DNA of 64,000 bases from Rhynchosporium graminicola (GCA_900074885.1 FJUW01000038.1:372001-436000); one strand, 5' to 3'. Positions 22,571 to 36,012 are shown, counted from the first letter of the stretch. Notes: a model not told the origin generated them from the letters alone. Numbers and translations: made by a program.

Positions 22571-24156
22571 GTTTCGGCATGACGATGATGATATCCAGGA
22601 AAGCAACTTAGCGTTCGGCGTCACCGACAGACCGCTTGTAGTCCTAAAGTCATTTTGCTACTTTCATGGCAATACCGTGTATTAAAACAAAGAAGGAATG
22701 GCGTGAAGCCACCTCTCTTCTATCTTGTGTCATTAGTATGAATCGCATTTGGGAAGAAATCGAGCTCAAACGTCCTTCTTCCATTGGTCGTATATGATTG
22801 GGATGAGGAACCCAGAACGGTCCACACAGCCTCCATGTGGCTTGACCTGAAGTGAACATGCAGTGATCCATTCTGACCAAAAGCAGTAGATGCCAGGGAT
22901 GCAACCTTGCCTTGCCGCAGAAACAACCATACAGAGCGGAAGAGTAACGCCAGAACCGCGTGAGAAGCAAGTCTTGACGACACTACTACCCTGAGCTGTC
23001 CGGCAGGAGACAGGTAGGCTCCCGGTTTTACGAAGTTATCCGCATACCAAACAAGCGAGAATGCAAAGAATCGACAACAGACCCATTCTTGCAGACGATA
23101 TTTTGAGATAAGCAGAAGAGCGAAAACTCAGAGCTTTGAGATTGTCTTACTATTCAGAAGCGTCTCTATCGCCTGATCTAAAGAATGTCTGACTTCGATT
23201 TGTAAAGGTCGAATTATTATTGCGCACCTACAGATCCCGGTTTTGGTGTGCGGATAATTTCGCAAACCGGGAGGTAGGCGGGTAGGTTCAACGTTCCTGC
23301 AGCCACGCGATTGCAGGAGACCAATGCAGCGAATTGAACCTTGTATGGCGCAGCGATACGGCGCCATGCCTGATTCGACAGCCCTGTGATTCAGCTTCTC
23401 TTAGGTGAGTATTCTGTCGGGCAGATTTAAGGTCGGTGCCAGGATCTCAGCTGCTGTGACTGGTAGCTTCATGAAAGGTACATGACACAGCCAACGCTGG
23501 CCCACGCTGAGCTTGAAGTGGTGGGTGTGGTGTTTTGAGGCTTTTTGTAACCCAAAGCACTGGGAGACTGGGTGACTGGCAGACTGGGTCGTTGCGGTCA
23601 ACGCTGAAATTCTGGAGCGAAACTCCACAAGCGAGACCTTCGTCTGCTTGGCGCTGCCAAATGGGAGTAGAGCCTCCACTCCTTTCTGTCCAGCATCTAG
23701 CTAAGTACCTATTGATCCCTAGCCCTAAGAACAACCAGCTCCGTCCTGCAGCACAAGAAGACAGTGCACGTTGTGTACAGCTAGGTAGGGTTCTCTGTAG
23801 CTTTGAGCTCACAAGTGTTGAGTCGGAAATAGCCCCCATTGCATCCATCTATCAGTTGTGGGGGGCTTCTCCAGGTCTTCCTGACAGCGGCCCCAAATCG
23901 ATCAGATGGAACACTTGTCATGGCTGAACGATTGCGTATGGCTAGTATCAGACTCAAGTCCCGATATGGATGAGTCTTGAGCAAGATGCACCATACCGCG
24001 CTTCCTCTTTCCTCATATAACTCCCGAGGCCTTCCTTGCCATCTCAGACACCTTACCGGCGAACCAGTTTTCCACTTATCATACACTTTCTTCCTTCGTT
24101 CATAGAAAATAATTTGCCTCCTCCCCCTCGGCATATAGCACTCTCTTTCAAGCAGA
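22571..24156. other. 1.6-kb region without a supported gene
   Basis: Frames up to 133 codons occur on both strands but overlap each other and show no recognisable domain or clean intron pattern. The segment holds the 3' UTR of SCL1 and the promoter of the gene at 24157, with a short gactgg-type repeat near 23565-23595. Confidence 0.5.
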
Positions 24157-24966
24157 ATGGCGGACGGATGTGAGTTCGGATATTATTTTCTTGCTCCTAG
24201 CTTTCACCGCTCTGTCTCTCTTCCACTTGGAGACGGAGCTCTGATTCAAGGCTAATGTATGCAAAAGTAAACGATGAGAGAACTGCCCGGGTAGCAGATC
24301 TACTCAGATTTTTGGACTCTTCAGTACTACATCGCAGCTGCGCCTGTCGACCCTGAAAATCAGGATGACTACTACACAGAAGGATGGTCTGCTCTGAGAC
24401 AATGTTATATCGATGGCCAACACATCTTGAACTGTGCGGCAGAGACTCAAGTCCCAAGAGCGCGAGGCGGTCCAGAGGAACAGGCAAAAGCCGAGCTTCA
24501 ACAGTACGACAAATTGGTTTTCTCAGTTGACTTTGGCTGATCATCACAGGGTTATGCTAGATGCATACTCCCGCAGGCATGAAGCTCAGAAGATATATCT
24601 CAGACAAGGCGCCGCTCAACGCTGGATCGTATGGCGTGATCAGGTCCTGCAAGGGGATTCTCCGCATGCTGGATATGCAGAGTTATTGTCAAATTGTGAT
24701 GCTCAATTGCGAGTTGTAAGTAGTGGCCATTCCTAGTTCCTTTCTCAGGTGCAGGGGTCCGGAGGAATATAACCTTAAATCGACCCATCTCTGTCCTGAA
24801 TATGAGACCATGAATACTTGCTAAGCGGAGGGCACAGGAACTCGCAGCAATCACAGACGACTCCATCTATTCTGAAATGCGCTCATCTGACTACCAGATG
24901 GGTCGCTGGTTATTAGAAGATCCCAGTCTACGACACGTCCAGAGATGGGTCAGAGCCAGGCGCTAG
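24157..24966 (+). CDS. Uncharacterised small four-exon protein
   Basis: The model is join(24157..24169, 24308..24503, 24550..24715, 24838..24966), 167 aa. I do not recognise the family. Support comes from structure: a 13-nt first exon (ATG GCG GAC GGA T), clean introns, and phases that close at every join. The protein begins MADGYFWTLQYYIAAAPVDP and ends with many Arg and Trp (EDPSLRHVQRWVRARR). Inner segments such as ENQDDYYTEGWSALRQCYID and AYSRRHEAQKIYLRQGAAQR look helical and soluble. No signal peptide or membrane segment is seen. Alternatives at the second acceptor (cgggtagcag) give a frame break, so ctactcag is chosen. Confidence 0.72.
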
Positions 24967-25294
24967 ACCACATGTTAGGGTCGACCGGAAAAAGAGATCG
25001 GACATGTGGTGGGCGAAGGAGAACTACTAATATGTATATTTACATGGAGTCAGGGTCGCTCGCGTAAGCGTAGCATTCTGGAATTATTGCGAGCACAGGA
25101 AACGCACTTACATTCTTCCGCGGTGCAGGATATCAGCGACTTGTCATAGCAGGGACAGCATTGCCTGGCGCATTGTTTTGGAGTTTGTCAAGAGACGCAT
25201 GGTAGTCTTCGAATTTCTTGAAGTACACGAATTTGATACCCAACTCGATGCGATAAGCATGATATCGTAAAATTAATTCGAGTTCTTTCCACTT

Positions 25295-25997
25295 TCACCT
25301 AGTCTTACTTTGAACACAGAGACCTATACCTGCGAGGGATAGTGCCATGCCTATCCATGTGTCTTGAGTACAGTCAGCAGGTTGAAAGTTATACTCGGCA
25401 TGGATAACACTACCTCGGCTAATAACTTTTCTGTCAACATACCAATCTCCCAGGACAGTGAACAGAAACGCCAGCGAGTTAGTAATTGGGACTGTCAAGC
25501 TCAATTCTAGCATCCCATTAGCTTGCGCCTCAAACTATCTTCTCAGCACACAAGTCCAACCATTACCACCCTCATTAGTTTATTAGAACCATCCAATTAC
25601 ACCATGTCTATCGAACCTCTGACCAACAACCCCTCGAAAAATCAAAGGCATAAAACTATGACCCAAAACAAACGAGTCGTGAATACATACCAGCTTTCCC
25701 AATCAACAAGAAGAACCAAATGCTCCCCGTCAAATTGATGACCAACGGTATCGCATACCTAGGATTCCTCAAAAGATCCAGAACACCGAAGAAGGCCCCG
25801 TAGAGCTTGGATTTTGTCCAGCTGCTCTTCACGGCCGGAGAGTCGAGGATCGGATGCGGAGGAGGGGAATGGGTGCGTGCTGCGCGGCGGATAAAGGGCG
25901 TTGTGAAGCCCCATGCTATGCCGACTAGGATGAATGCGAATATATAGCGGATGATATGGTCGGCGTCGGCGGAAGGAAGGGTTAGCTTGGTTGACAT
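25295..25997 (-). CDS. TMEM234-like small membrane protein
   Basis: The model is complement(25295..25362, 25414..25506, 25691..25997), 155 aa, phases closing. The C-terminal half matches the TMEM234/UPF0546 family: INLTGSIWFFLLIGKAELSL, VPITNSLAFLFTVLGDW, then RDTWIGMALSLAGIGLCVQ. Four hydrophobic segments are visible, including YIFAFILVGIAWGFTTPFI at the N-terminus with the family-typical WG-TP pattern. The function is unknown; the fold is related to small multidrug/EamA transporters. The last exon ends SKTR; the run caaagtaaga there looks like a donor, so a further exon is possible. Confidence 0.83.
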
Positions 25998-26575
25998 TTT
26001 TGTTTGATGTGTTTTGATGAGTGAGTTGCTGGCTTGTGAGAGAGAGTGAAGTGAGTTGAAGTGAAGCTATGAGTTCTGAGTAAGCGACGGGGAGTCCGGC
26101 CCGATGGCTTGGCGCATATTTTTGAGGGTGAGCTGAAGTGGATCTACCCCTTGATTTAGCGATCTGTTTTCTTTGTCTCGGTAATGGATGTAAATAGAAT
26201 TGGAGCTGAACGGGATTCTGCGGGTATGACAAGGATCGGTGACCGTAAATCTGGCTTGTTAACGGCAATACTGAAGGTACGGAAGTACTGAAGATGCGCA
26301 TCATCCATGCCATTCCGTGACATGCTAGTCCGCAAGTCCTGTCATACATGTTACTTTTCAGGTTCCGAATAAAACTTGGAAATCTAAATATAATTACGTT
26401 CATCACTTTAATCCCTTTTCGCCAATCCATCCCCAATCCTCGTCTTTTAAAATTATGACATCTCGGGCGTATTGCCTACAGTATCTTCAATGCAAGTAGC
26501 AGAGGTCTGCTCTTCGCTTTCGCAGTCGTGACCGGTGCGAAGTCTCCAAATTTGAAGCTCACCAGGACATCACCT
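25998..26575. other. Upstream region of the TMEM234-like gene
   Basis: This 578-bp segment between two minus-strand genes holds the promoter of the TMEM234-like gene and the 3' UTR of the regulator at 26576. I see no gene. Confidence 0.5.
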
Positions 26576-27815
26576 TCACAGACCTCTATTCTCGTATCCG
26601 ACTCGAACCGCGACCTCCAAAACCTCAAGCGGCCATTCCATAGCCCATTTCCATTCCTCTCCAACCAAACTCGCCATACCCCGAATCTCAAACTCAGGAG
26701 CTCCCTGAATCCACCAAGGCTCATCGATATACTTGAGCAGAGCATAAAACCTCGACAAGATAACAATAGCGAGTGGATCACCCTCCTCCAAATAAGTAAG
26801 AAACTCTCGAGGAATCCCCTGGATGAGCCAGGCCAAACGACGCTGAATCCATCGTATCTCCTCATCGAACCCGATGCCGTCCTTGAGTCCAGAAAGATAC
26901 GTCAAGGTGGTAGCGTAGATAGGATTTCTCTCTGGGTTCGTCGAGAGAGCCCCCCATGTGGAGTAAAGCACATCGTGTGGAAACTGGAACCCATTTCGGT
27001 TCACGTTCATCGGAAACTCTAAAAATTCCCGCTTGATTTCGGGCTTCAGATCACGTCTCAAATCGACGTATCTCCTAACGCTGGAATCTTGGATGAATGG
27101 ATGAGTCTCAAAATATACCTGTCTGATTCCCAATTGCAAGTGCAGATAATTGAGTGGTAGTGTGTAGGGTGGAGGGTTGGCGCCATAGCATCTATGTCTC
27201 AGTCTGACACTCATGCTTAAAAGCAGGGCGGCAGTGAAAACTGCAGCTGCATTCTCCTGGTTGATGTTGCCTAGCTCGTTTCTGTATCCGGACAGTGACT
27301 CGTCGATATATTGATAAGTTGCGGTTTGTAAAGATACGTCGTCTGGATTGTTGCCTAGTAGATGAAGCGCTGCGATGGCTAGAACGGCTGTATAGACATA
27401 TGGGTACTCGAAAGCCGAGGTTGGAACGGTTACAAACCACATTTCACGGCCTGCATCTTCTTCCACTAGAGGCATGGTGTGACAGGTGGTAGTTGAGTAG
27501 TGGTGAAATAATCTCAGCTCCATAGCTCGCGCGGCATGTCGACTTAGAGTATTGGTCATTGCGTCTGCGGCGGATGCAGGTGATGAGGACGATGAATGTT
27601 CACGAGTTACGGGTGGAGAAAGGGCTTCAAAACAACATTCTTCTTCTGGGTTCGGAAATCTCTTGATGCAAGGGCCGCAAATAGGGCGTTTTTCATCGCA
27701 CTGTTCTCGTTTAGTCTTGAAGGCGTAATTACTTGATACATGAAAAACTGACCTTGATCTTTCGTGCTTTACATATTTTACAGCCGAATCGACTTTTCCT
27801 ATGAGGTCGTTGCAT
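26576..27815 (-). CDS. Zn2Cys6 transcription factor (Upc2-like architecture)
   Basis: The model is complement(26576..27700, 27753..27815), 395 aa. The short first exon gives the zinc cluster start (FGCKICKARKIK) and the second exon completes it (CDEKRPICGPCIK), so Cys 12, 15, 22, 29, 32 and 43 or 44 form the binuclear cluster. The spacing before the last Cys is longer (10) than usual. The intron lies inside the cluster, a position common in fungal Zn2Cys6 genes. The C-terminal 270 residues resemble the ligand-sensing domain of sterol uptake regulators: LRLFHHYSTTTCHTMP, YVYTAVLAIAALHLLG and VFTAALLLSMSV. Targets are unknown; it has no obvious partner cluster here. Upstream the region is gene-poor. 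Confidence 0.85.
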
Positions 27816-30800
27816 CCTCTGCTCCCCTGATGTTTCGAGAGGTAATGGTAGCATTGTACTTCAGACTGACAGACATTTACCAGAGATATTCCGGAAGGAA
27901 ATCGATCTGAGATGCTGGGGCTGAAATTGCAATCTTCTCAAAATTATTCATGGAATAAAATGGCAATCTGGTTAATAAGACGGGGTTCATTGAGTATACG
28001 AACTCAAGAAATCGACTCATCGAGGCCGTCCCTCAAATTCATGTGCCGCTGCTCGACTGAAGCGAATCATAGAAAGTCGGGCTGACAACGAAAGGCACTG
28101 CCCCCTAGAGCAAGCCTCGAGGTCAGAAGGTGACAAATACATGCATAATGACATGTCTCGAATAAGGCAGCGAGTAATTTGCCTCAGGGACTGGATAAAT
28201 AAATGCGCACAAAAGGACAAAATCATAAGAAACACGGGCATTACTTCCAAGTACCGTCAGTACAGCAGAACTTGGACACACAGCTTCGAGACCTCGGCCT
28301 CAATGAGTAACACGGCGTAGCAAACTAGCAGTACCAAGTTTCGTTTTCGTTTATTCTCACTTCTTGGAGCCTGGAACTGTACACAGCCTTGTCGCAGATG
28401 CTGTTCGCCTATTGTCATTTTCAGTCGGGCCGTCTCACTCACCCCACCATCATCGATAGTACGTCGTGCATTAAGGATACCGGGAATGCCGTTCTACGAT
28501 GTGTCGATAGATATTCGATGATGGAAGTGGGTGAATAGTCACAAGACTAAGGAAGTGGCTTGTTCGATAGTGAATGTAGCGAAAGTAAACAATTCGGTAA
28601 GTATGTTCGACTGATGTCGGTCCCTGACTCCCTGTCCTTAGGATACTGAGCATTTCATACAAGTGCGAGCATCTTGAAGTTGCAAACCCGCAATTGGACT
28701 TTAAATCCACTTTGATGCCAACATGTGATACTAAAATTGGGACACAATACTCTGGTATTTGCTCCTTCTTGACTCCCAAAGTGCATTAGAAACATATCGG
28801 GAAACATCTTCTTCGATGCTGTTTTTTTCATGACCAGGCGAGTCCTTCGCATGTTTGCGAAGATGCCGGTCATGCCCTGTAGAGATTAAGTTGTCAGCAT
28901 GTATCGTGTCTATGACTCAGACCGGAACCCATCAGAGATAATTATACTTAATCTGTACTCTCAAGATGATGATATCGTCAGAAACGACGAACCTTGCTCC
29001 AAAAAGTCGCTTCGCTCGCCCGCTGATGCCAATGAAATACACAAAACATAGCTATCGTGATAGCTCTTACACTCATGATATATCCTCTCGGCTAGGGAAG
29101 GAAGTGAATTTGCGAGGTAGAAATTGAAGGATATCAAGGTGGAGGTGTGACAAGAAGTGTTAACTAAGGAAGGCTTGTAGTATTTCCATCTTCGTTGAAC
29201 GCAGGTCTCGTATATCTTGCCCGCTGATGAATCCTATGGGGATTCAGAGTTGATGAGGGTCGTATATTGATAGTCCACGGACTTTTGTTTACCATGTCCG
29301 ATGAATGCTGAAAACTACTTCCAGAGAAACCGACCCTGTCAGCCCATGTTTTAAGTAAGCCGACAGTTCCCGCAGGCAGCAGCGCTATGATATGGGGTAG
29401 GGCTGAAATGCGAGCGTTCTCCTTACTGAAGATACAAATCTCGTTCCCTTGATGGCTCCACTGGCAGGACATTAGGATTTCCCAAATCAGTATATTGCAA
29501 GACCATATGATGGAGCTTTACCTGACCGATTAGTGTGAGCCCATTTCCTTGCCTGTGAAGCAGCACAAAAGAGGGGGGAAAAAAGCTTTTTAGTGCTGAG
29601 TACGGCAAGCTTCAATACCATACCTCGATGATGTCGATCACTTCTCCCTTCAGGTGGTTTTCGGTCTTGTTTAATTCCAGTAAGTTCGAAAGGTGTTTAG
29701 ATTCTCGTTTCTTTTTCCCGGAAACCATTGCAACATGAACGCAAGCCCTCGCAGCTTGATAAACTTGAGCCTGTATCCATCATTTAGGCCTTCCTGAATG
29801 TCGAGAATGTTCGCTGTTCTCGTAATCGACTTGATACTTGATGACTGCAATTGGACCATCACAGATCCCTTCGATGCCATTGGCCAGGGAGTTTTCTGGG
29901 TCCTTGCGCATGCAGTTCATGCAGTCCCGATGTGAAGAATTCCAAATGTATTCTATATGAATCTGTTGACTGAGGGGTCATGGTTAAGAAGCAGATGCCG
30001 TTTGTTGCCTGCTGCTAGAACCTATCTCATGAAGATTGCAGCGTGATACAAGTGTAAAATCTCATGCTTGAGAAGGTTGAGAGACTAGTTACACGCTTTA
30101 TTGAGAGAGAAAAAGGTAACTCGCACGCGGAAAGCAGGAAAAATGACAATAATCCATAATACAACTCAAGTCCAAAGGCGCACTACTCTTGGGACATACG
30201 CAATGAGATGATGATTAAGTAATAATAAGAAAAGTTGACCCAATCACACATTTTACTTCCCTTCAGGTTTTTTTTTTCCAGATCTTGAAGCACGCAAGCA
30301 GTTGCTCTCTTCAGCTCGGCAGGGATGAAGTGAACCACTGATTAGAAGGCGCGGTCAATACAAATTCCGTTTGAAACACTCTCCGGTTGACCAGTTCATG
30401 TGAGTAGCCCATATATTTGCTGCGCACGGAAACATGTAACGGCTACGGCGACCAGAGAGCCAAGGAACTATCACGAAAGCTTTCGAGGCCGCCGCGTACT
30501 CAATGTCGTTCATGAGCCTGAGGTCGTCACTGAGCCGCACAGGTTCCGTTCTCGAGATTGGGACATCGGAGTTTAATAGAGTTGCCAAGTCTAGAGACCT
30601 TGTTGATGACGACCGCATGGCAACGAACGGCTGACAGTTTGCAGGTTGCAGAATCGTGGACATTGAAATGGGGCTTTGGTAACGTTCGCAATTGTGATTC
30701 TGAATCCTTGAATGCAATCCAGGAATGGATCCAATGCGTTTTTGGAGAAGATGCCTCACGATCGTAGTACAATTGGGCGCTGTTTTCGGTTGAGTTGACA

Positions 30801-31170
30801 GGCAAGGTACAGTAAATTACCTCCATGACTGCAGGGTTGCCTCCTGTGGAGCGTTCCCAGCCACCTCACCAGCAACTACGCCTCGTGATTATTGCTGCTA
30901 CTCGACACTAAGAATTCCTTGTCTTACGCGCGCAACACCTGCATCTGTCTGTACCTGTTCTTTGCATCTTCTCCATCTTCATACAGCTTCGTCGTGCTTT
31001 GGTGGTGTTCAGATAGTCTTCAGTTCCTTCGTTCTTCTCTTATTGCCTCGAAACATAATGCTAGAGCCTCGCGCAGCCTCGTAAACACAGGACAAAACAA
31101 ACCCCAGCACCAGCTGAGCGAGCGTTCTGCCTTGCACAACATCATAACATTCTTTAATTGACCACACAAG
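27816..31170. other. 3.3-kb gene-poor region with unassigned ORFs
   Basis: I could not build a convincing gene. Short frames occur, mostly minus strand. One is 30527-30826 (99 codons, begins MEVIYCTLPVNSTENSAQLY). One is 30355-30759, overlapping it in another frame. One is 29671-29880 (69 codons, begins MASKGSVMVQLQSSS). A minus-strand stretch at 28725-28880 follows a good acceptor (aatctctacag) and reads GHDRHLRKHAKDSPGH, faintly like a C2H2 zinc finger tail, before stopping. The picture fits decayed genes or noncoding sequence. The last 300 bp must hold the promoter and 5' UTR of the C2-domain gene. Confidence 0.4.
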
Positions 31171-34100
31171 ATGGCGAGCAAAACGAAGCTCAATGGCCTC
31201 AATGGCGCCCACACAGCTGGCATCTTCTCTGATATGACCGTTGATGGTCCCGAAATTGGAACACTCGTCCTCATTGTTGATCGTGCAAAGAACCTCCCCA
31301 ACCGGAAGACGATTGGGAAGCAGGATCCATATTGCGCCGCCAGATTGGGAAAGGAAGCACAGAAAACAGATACTGACCGTAGAGGAGGTCAGACCCCGCG
31401 ATGGTAGGTCACTCTGCGCCTTCAATGTTGCATGGCTAATGTTTTTGCAGGGACCAAGAACTTCGATATACCGTCCACGATTCCCCCGACTACTACCAAT
31501 TGAAGGTATCAGTCTTTAATGACGACAAGAAGACGGATTTGATTGGAGAAACATGGGTCGATCTCAAGGAGGTGGTCGTGCCAGGCGGAGGGCAGAACGA
31601 TCTATGGCACAATTTGAGCTGCAAGGGAAAATACGCGGGCGAGATCAGAATCGAGATTACATACTATGATACCCGACCTAAACAGGAGAAGGTAGAGAAA
31701 ATTAGGCCGGCTGCCACAAATGGTGTGGATGATGGTAGCAGAGAATCTTTAAAAGGACCAAGGCAGCCCAAAGCTGCTGTGAAGAGACGACCTTTGCCCT
31801 CCGATCCTATTACTGGTGCACCAGCCTCGCCCATCACAGTCCCAGACCATGTGCAGACTCCACCAAACGGTTATCCACCGTCACCAACTGCAGCTTCTGA
31901 TCATACGCACACGCCTCCACGAGGATACCAAAACGTGCCAGGAGGCATTCCGGATCACATTCAAACACCACAACGCGGATATCAGACCCCGCCTTCAGCA
32001 ATTCCAGAACACGTCCAACCCCCTCAACGAGGCTATCAATCGCCCAGTTATGTACGGAATCAAGCACCTCTGCCAAGCATGGAATATGCCACAGCGCCCG
32101 CAAACTACTCTCCATCCCAAGGATATGACAGTAGCTCAAATTCACACATGAATGGTTACAGTCAATCACCAGGGAACTTCACATCTACCCCTCCAATTCA
32201 GCCGCCACAAGAAAATCGATATGATCCTGTTCCTAGGAATGATTACTCTCAAAGCAATTCAACAGAACACTTTCGTGGAGATGAAGACAATACCGATTTT
32301 CGAGACCTTTACAGTTCACGACAACAACAGAGTCCTTACGAACTCCCTCAACAGGGTGACTTTGGCTCCCCTCCAAGCCCGGGTGGCCCCCCTCCGCCTC
32401 CACCGGCACACAGAACCAGGACTCGAAGTCACGTTAGTCCTCGTCCAATAGAAACCCAAGGCAGCTACGGCTTTTCTCAGGAGAGCCGATCTCCAAACCA
32501 GTATGTTACATCACCGCAGGAAGTTTATCAGCGTCCTGTACCAATTCATCCTCAAAGCAATTCATATCAAGCATACAGCCCAGACAAGGCACAAGAGCAA
32601 TCTCGCCGCTCAGCATATGGAAGCTATCAGCAGTCGCCTTCTCGCCATCAATCTTATGACCCTAGGTACAACGGGGATTATGGTGCTATGCAACCGACGG
32701 TAGAAGATGCGCCTCCATCTCCCGGAGGGAGCTATTCTGTATTGAGAAACGGATCCCGAGTATCACAACAGGATGAGCGACGGTACGATCAAATTCCCTC
32801 TCCAGCACCTCTTAATTTGAGTGGTCGAGGGAGTGCCGCATCAGGACGCAATAGCATTTCGAATTCGACTACTCCAACTCATCAATATTCAAACACTTCT
32901 ATGGGTTATCCGGCCAATGAATCTCGGAGTTCATTCAGCCGATCACAAACAGATATGTCGGTCAATTCCCGGCCTTATAATTCGATGCAATCGCAGGATG
33001 GCACTAGACCTCAAATGGGAGGTTCTCCAAGCTATCAACAACCTAGAGGACGTTCGGAAGAACAAACGGGCATGGCTAATTATGCCCTACCGCCAGTCCC
33101 CGCAACATTGGTTCCTGGCATGGATCCTATGATCGCGCAAGAGATCCAGGAGAGAATTTATGATGAAAAGCGAGCAAGTTACAATCAAGGAGCTGGAAAC
33201 TCAGCACGAGGGAGATACCAAAACTCACCACAACACCAGCAGAACAAACCTAGACTTTTGTCCTACCACGAGGATGAGACAGCTTTCGTACCAGCTGCCG
33301 CTGCATACGATGACCGTCAAAATCGTTTCTCCACCGCAACTGTTCCTGTTGTCAAGCCTCGGGCTATCTCGCCGGATCCTCGGGCGCCTATGCGCAAGTC
33401 TGTTAGTCCTTCTCCAAGACCATCCGATGATACGAGGAGGCTGTCAGGTGTGCCTTTCGGGCCAGACTCCTACAACGCTCTGAATCCAAGTCTGGTCGGA
33501 TCCGTTTCTACTCCGGCTCTCAGTGCTGCATACGATACCAAGATCATCGATCCAAATGCCAAAATTATCACGCATGATGGCCGAGAGATCGATCCCAGCG
33601 ATCATATTCCCGAGTCAAATTACGCACCTCTCTTGGAACAAAAAGGGCCTAAATATGCTTCACAGCTTCCGGACCGAAATTACCGACCACCACCAACTGC
33701 TCATCAGCTAGTTTCGGCCACAGGCCGCAGACCATTGAGACAAGCTGGCAGGCCTCACTCTATGGTGACTTCGTCGCCCATTTACATGAATAATACCCCA
33801 CCGTATGACCCAGTCACCCCAACTGGACGAAATCGTCTTCAGAAGAAGGCCAATCGAATGTCGGCTCATCCAGCACAAAATTCGAGTCCCTTGGCTCCTA
33901 TTAGCCCTTTTCAGGACAATAATTACGCCCAGAGGAGTCGTCCAAGGTCTCATTCGACTGATCCTCAGTCCTATGAGAACTTTCCTCCTGGGTATGGAGG
34001 CAGTCCTGGGTATAGAGGCTCTGCAGGACCTCCACCTATTCCTGCAAAAGTGCCGATGGGCATGAACGGACATCCGCCATCTCAAGCAAGTGGTGGTGAT

Positions 34101-34172
34101 GCGTGGGCATTACTAGAGGAGATGAAAAGCATTGATCTAGGACACGGTCGTGCAAGACGTCGTGGCTATTAA
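31171..34172 (+). CDS. C2-domain, proline-rich protein (Fic1/Inn1-like)
   Basis: The model is join(31171..31403, 31451..34172), 984 aa; the join restores TGG across the intron. An N-terminal C2 domain spans about residues 27-155: IGTLVLIVDRAKNLPNR, KQDPYCAARLG, QELRYTVHDSPDYYQLKVSV, LIGETWVDLKEV and GEIRIEITYYDTRP. The rest is disordered and rich in Pro, Ser, Gln and Tyr, with PxxP and poly-Pro stretches (GGPPPPPPAHRTRTRS). S. pombe Fic1 and S. cerevisiae Inn1 have the same plan and link membrane ingression to the actomyosin ring via SH3 partners. Four imperfect 18-19-residue repeats (DHxxTPxxGYxxxP) follow the C2 domain at 31838-32052. Function by analogy only. Confidence 0.85.
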
Positions 34173-36012
34173 TGATCCGACAAATAAAGACGATATGTCA
34201 TTACTATCTGTGTATAACTTATAATTTCCTATTTTATATACTCACGAGTTTTCTGGGTCCATTTCTTTGGCTTTAATGATTAAGCTGGCTGGGATGTGGA
34301 TAATGGTTAGAAGGATCAGAGGAATTCTCGCAGGTCAAGCTTGAACAAGGTCATAGGGTTACACGGCTTTGTTGGCGTTTTTGATAGCACGGGAGGCTCA
34401 GATTTACAATACGCGGCTAGAAAGAATTTGCTGGTGCAAAATTCTGTGTAATGAGTGAAAAGTTCAAAATCGAATCTTCTTTCATAACAATTCTTCAATG
34501 CCATACTTCCCTTCCTCGAGGAGCTCCATTCACGCCCAGCTTCAGCCGCTGATATACGTCGGAGCAGCCCCTGAGTACTTGGCTGCAGCAAAGCAACAGA
34601 CGTACGCTTAGGTAGATAAAGCTCAATGAGTCCAGGCTATGGAAGCCACTGAGAGTAGTCCCTCACAGACTCGAAAGCCAAACGACCTTCCTATTCAGGC
34701 TTGACCCAAACCCGTCAACATGCCAATGGGATGATTCGGATTCTGTTCCTTTCGCAGAAAATTTATAGCGTTCACCGAAGGTTATCCCGCGTACTCAGCG
34801 AATTCCGGCCATTGTTTTGGCACCGAAGTAATGCCTTGGAGGCCATCCATGAAATTCATCTTTTGGGACCGAATCTCCAAGACATTTATGGGGTACCCAG
34901 CACCGTTTTCCCCCGCGGTATCCCGCTGGTAATCAAGATGTGTCTGGCCAAGCATATCGTGCAGCTCTTGGTGTTTATCCCCACCGATCCTCGGCTTCGA
35001 TGTGATATTGTCAATTTTTGGACCTAGAAACTTTCAAAACATTCCGGGAACTCAGATGAGATATAGTGTCCCCTGTGTTTCCAATAACACATTTTAAGGG
35101 GCTACGTAAATTCCTTTTATTACCAGGGAGACCGGCGAAGAGACCTCATTCAATTATTGACCGAGTCGAGAATCTCGCTTAATCTTTTCACCCGGGCAGG
35201 CAGGCAGGGTCAAGATAACAACCCTAGTGCCAAGGCAGTCCCCCGCGTATGCGATCCATGAAAATGGGTCTGGGGAAGGTTCTACAGTATCTCTTGGGTC
35301 CGTCGTGGGTCGGAACCTGCTGTCATCGAAATACAGGACCATATCCAAGCGAAACTTCCCTAACCTCCGTGTACTGGATGGGTTCAGACCCACAAAGAAA
35401 CAAGTAGTATAGAACTTCATTCTCATCTGTGTACGAGATATGTGCTGTCTACTCTATGGTAAAGCTGTACTATCATGGAAGTCGAGCTGTGTCTAGAACC
35501 ACTCGGTGAAGACGCCCTCTTTCAAATTACAAGCTGTCTGGCATGGAGATATATGATACCCTGGGTTATAAGCGCCCGTCCCTGGTCCGAGCCTCCAAGA
35601 TTCGGGAGTGAACACCAACTCGGACATGTTCCGTCAGCCTTCATCGCTTAGCAGATATCTGATACTACAAAGCACATGCTGGGGAGACTTTGTATGGCCT
35701 GATTGTTGCCCTTTGGGTTCCTTGGGACTCCCAGGATCGCACCCATCCCTAGGAAATCGAACCGTGTCCAAAAATCATTTTTAAGGAAACATAGAAAACA
35801 AGCCACCAGATTACTACGAATGGAAATTAATAGCCTTGAGAGAGTTGTCCAAGCTTTGAACTGACGGCGTCCCCGATGGTGATATATCTCTCGTGTTCCT
35901 GTTCTTAAGTACCTGTAATCCCAGGTCTACCGTCCTAGAGTCTCTCTATTCTTCTGAGCTGAAAAATCTCCTAAGTCCTGTCATCCACGAATCAAACTCT
36001 CTCGGTAGTAAA
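34173..36012. other. 1.8-kb region without a supported gene
   Basis: Frames of up to 108 codons (34701-35027) have no recognisable domain and no supported introns. The last part holds the promoter of the lipocalin-like gene. Confidence 0.45.

Noticed and set aside
34701..35027. 108-codon frame considered as a kinase-like relic
   Set aside because: No kinase or APH motif could be confirmed, and stops interrupt all extensions.
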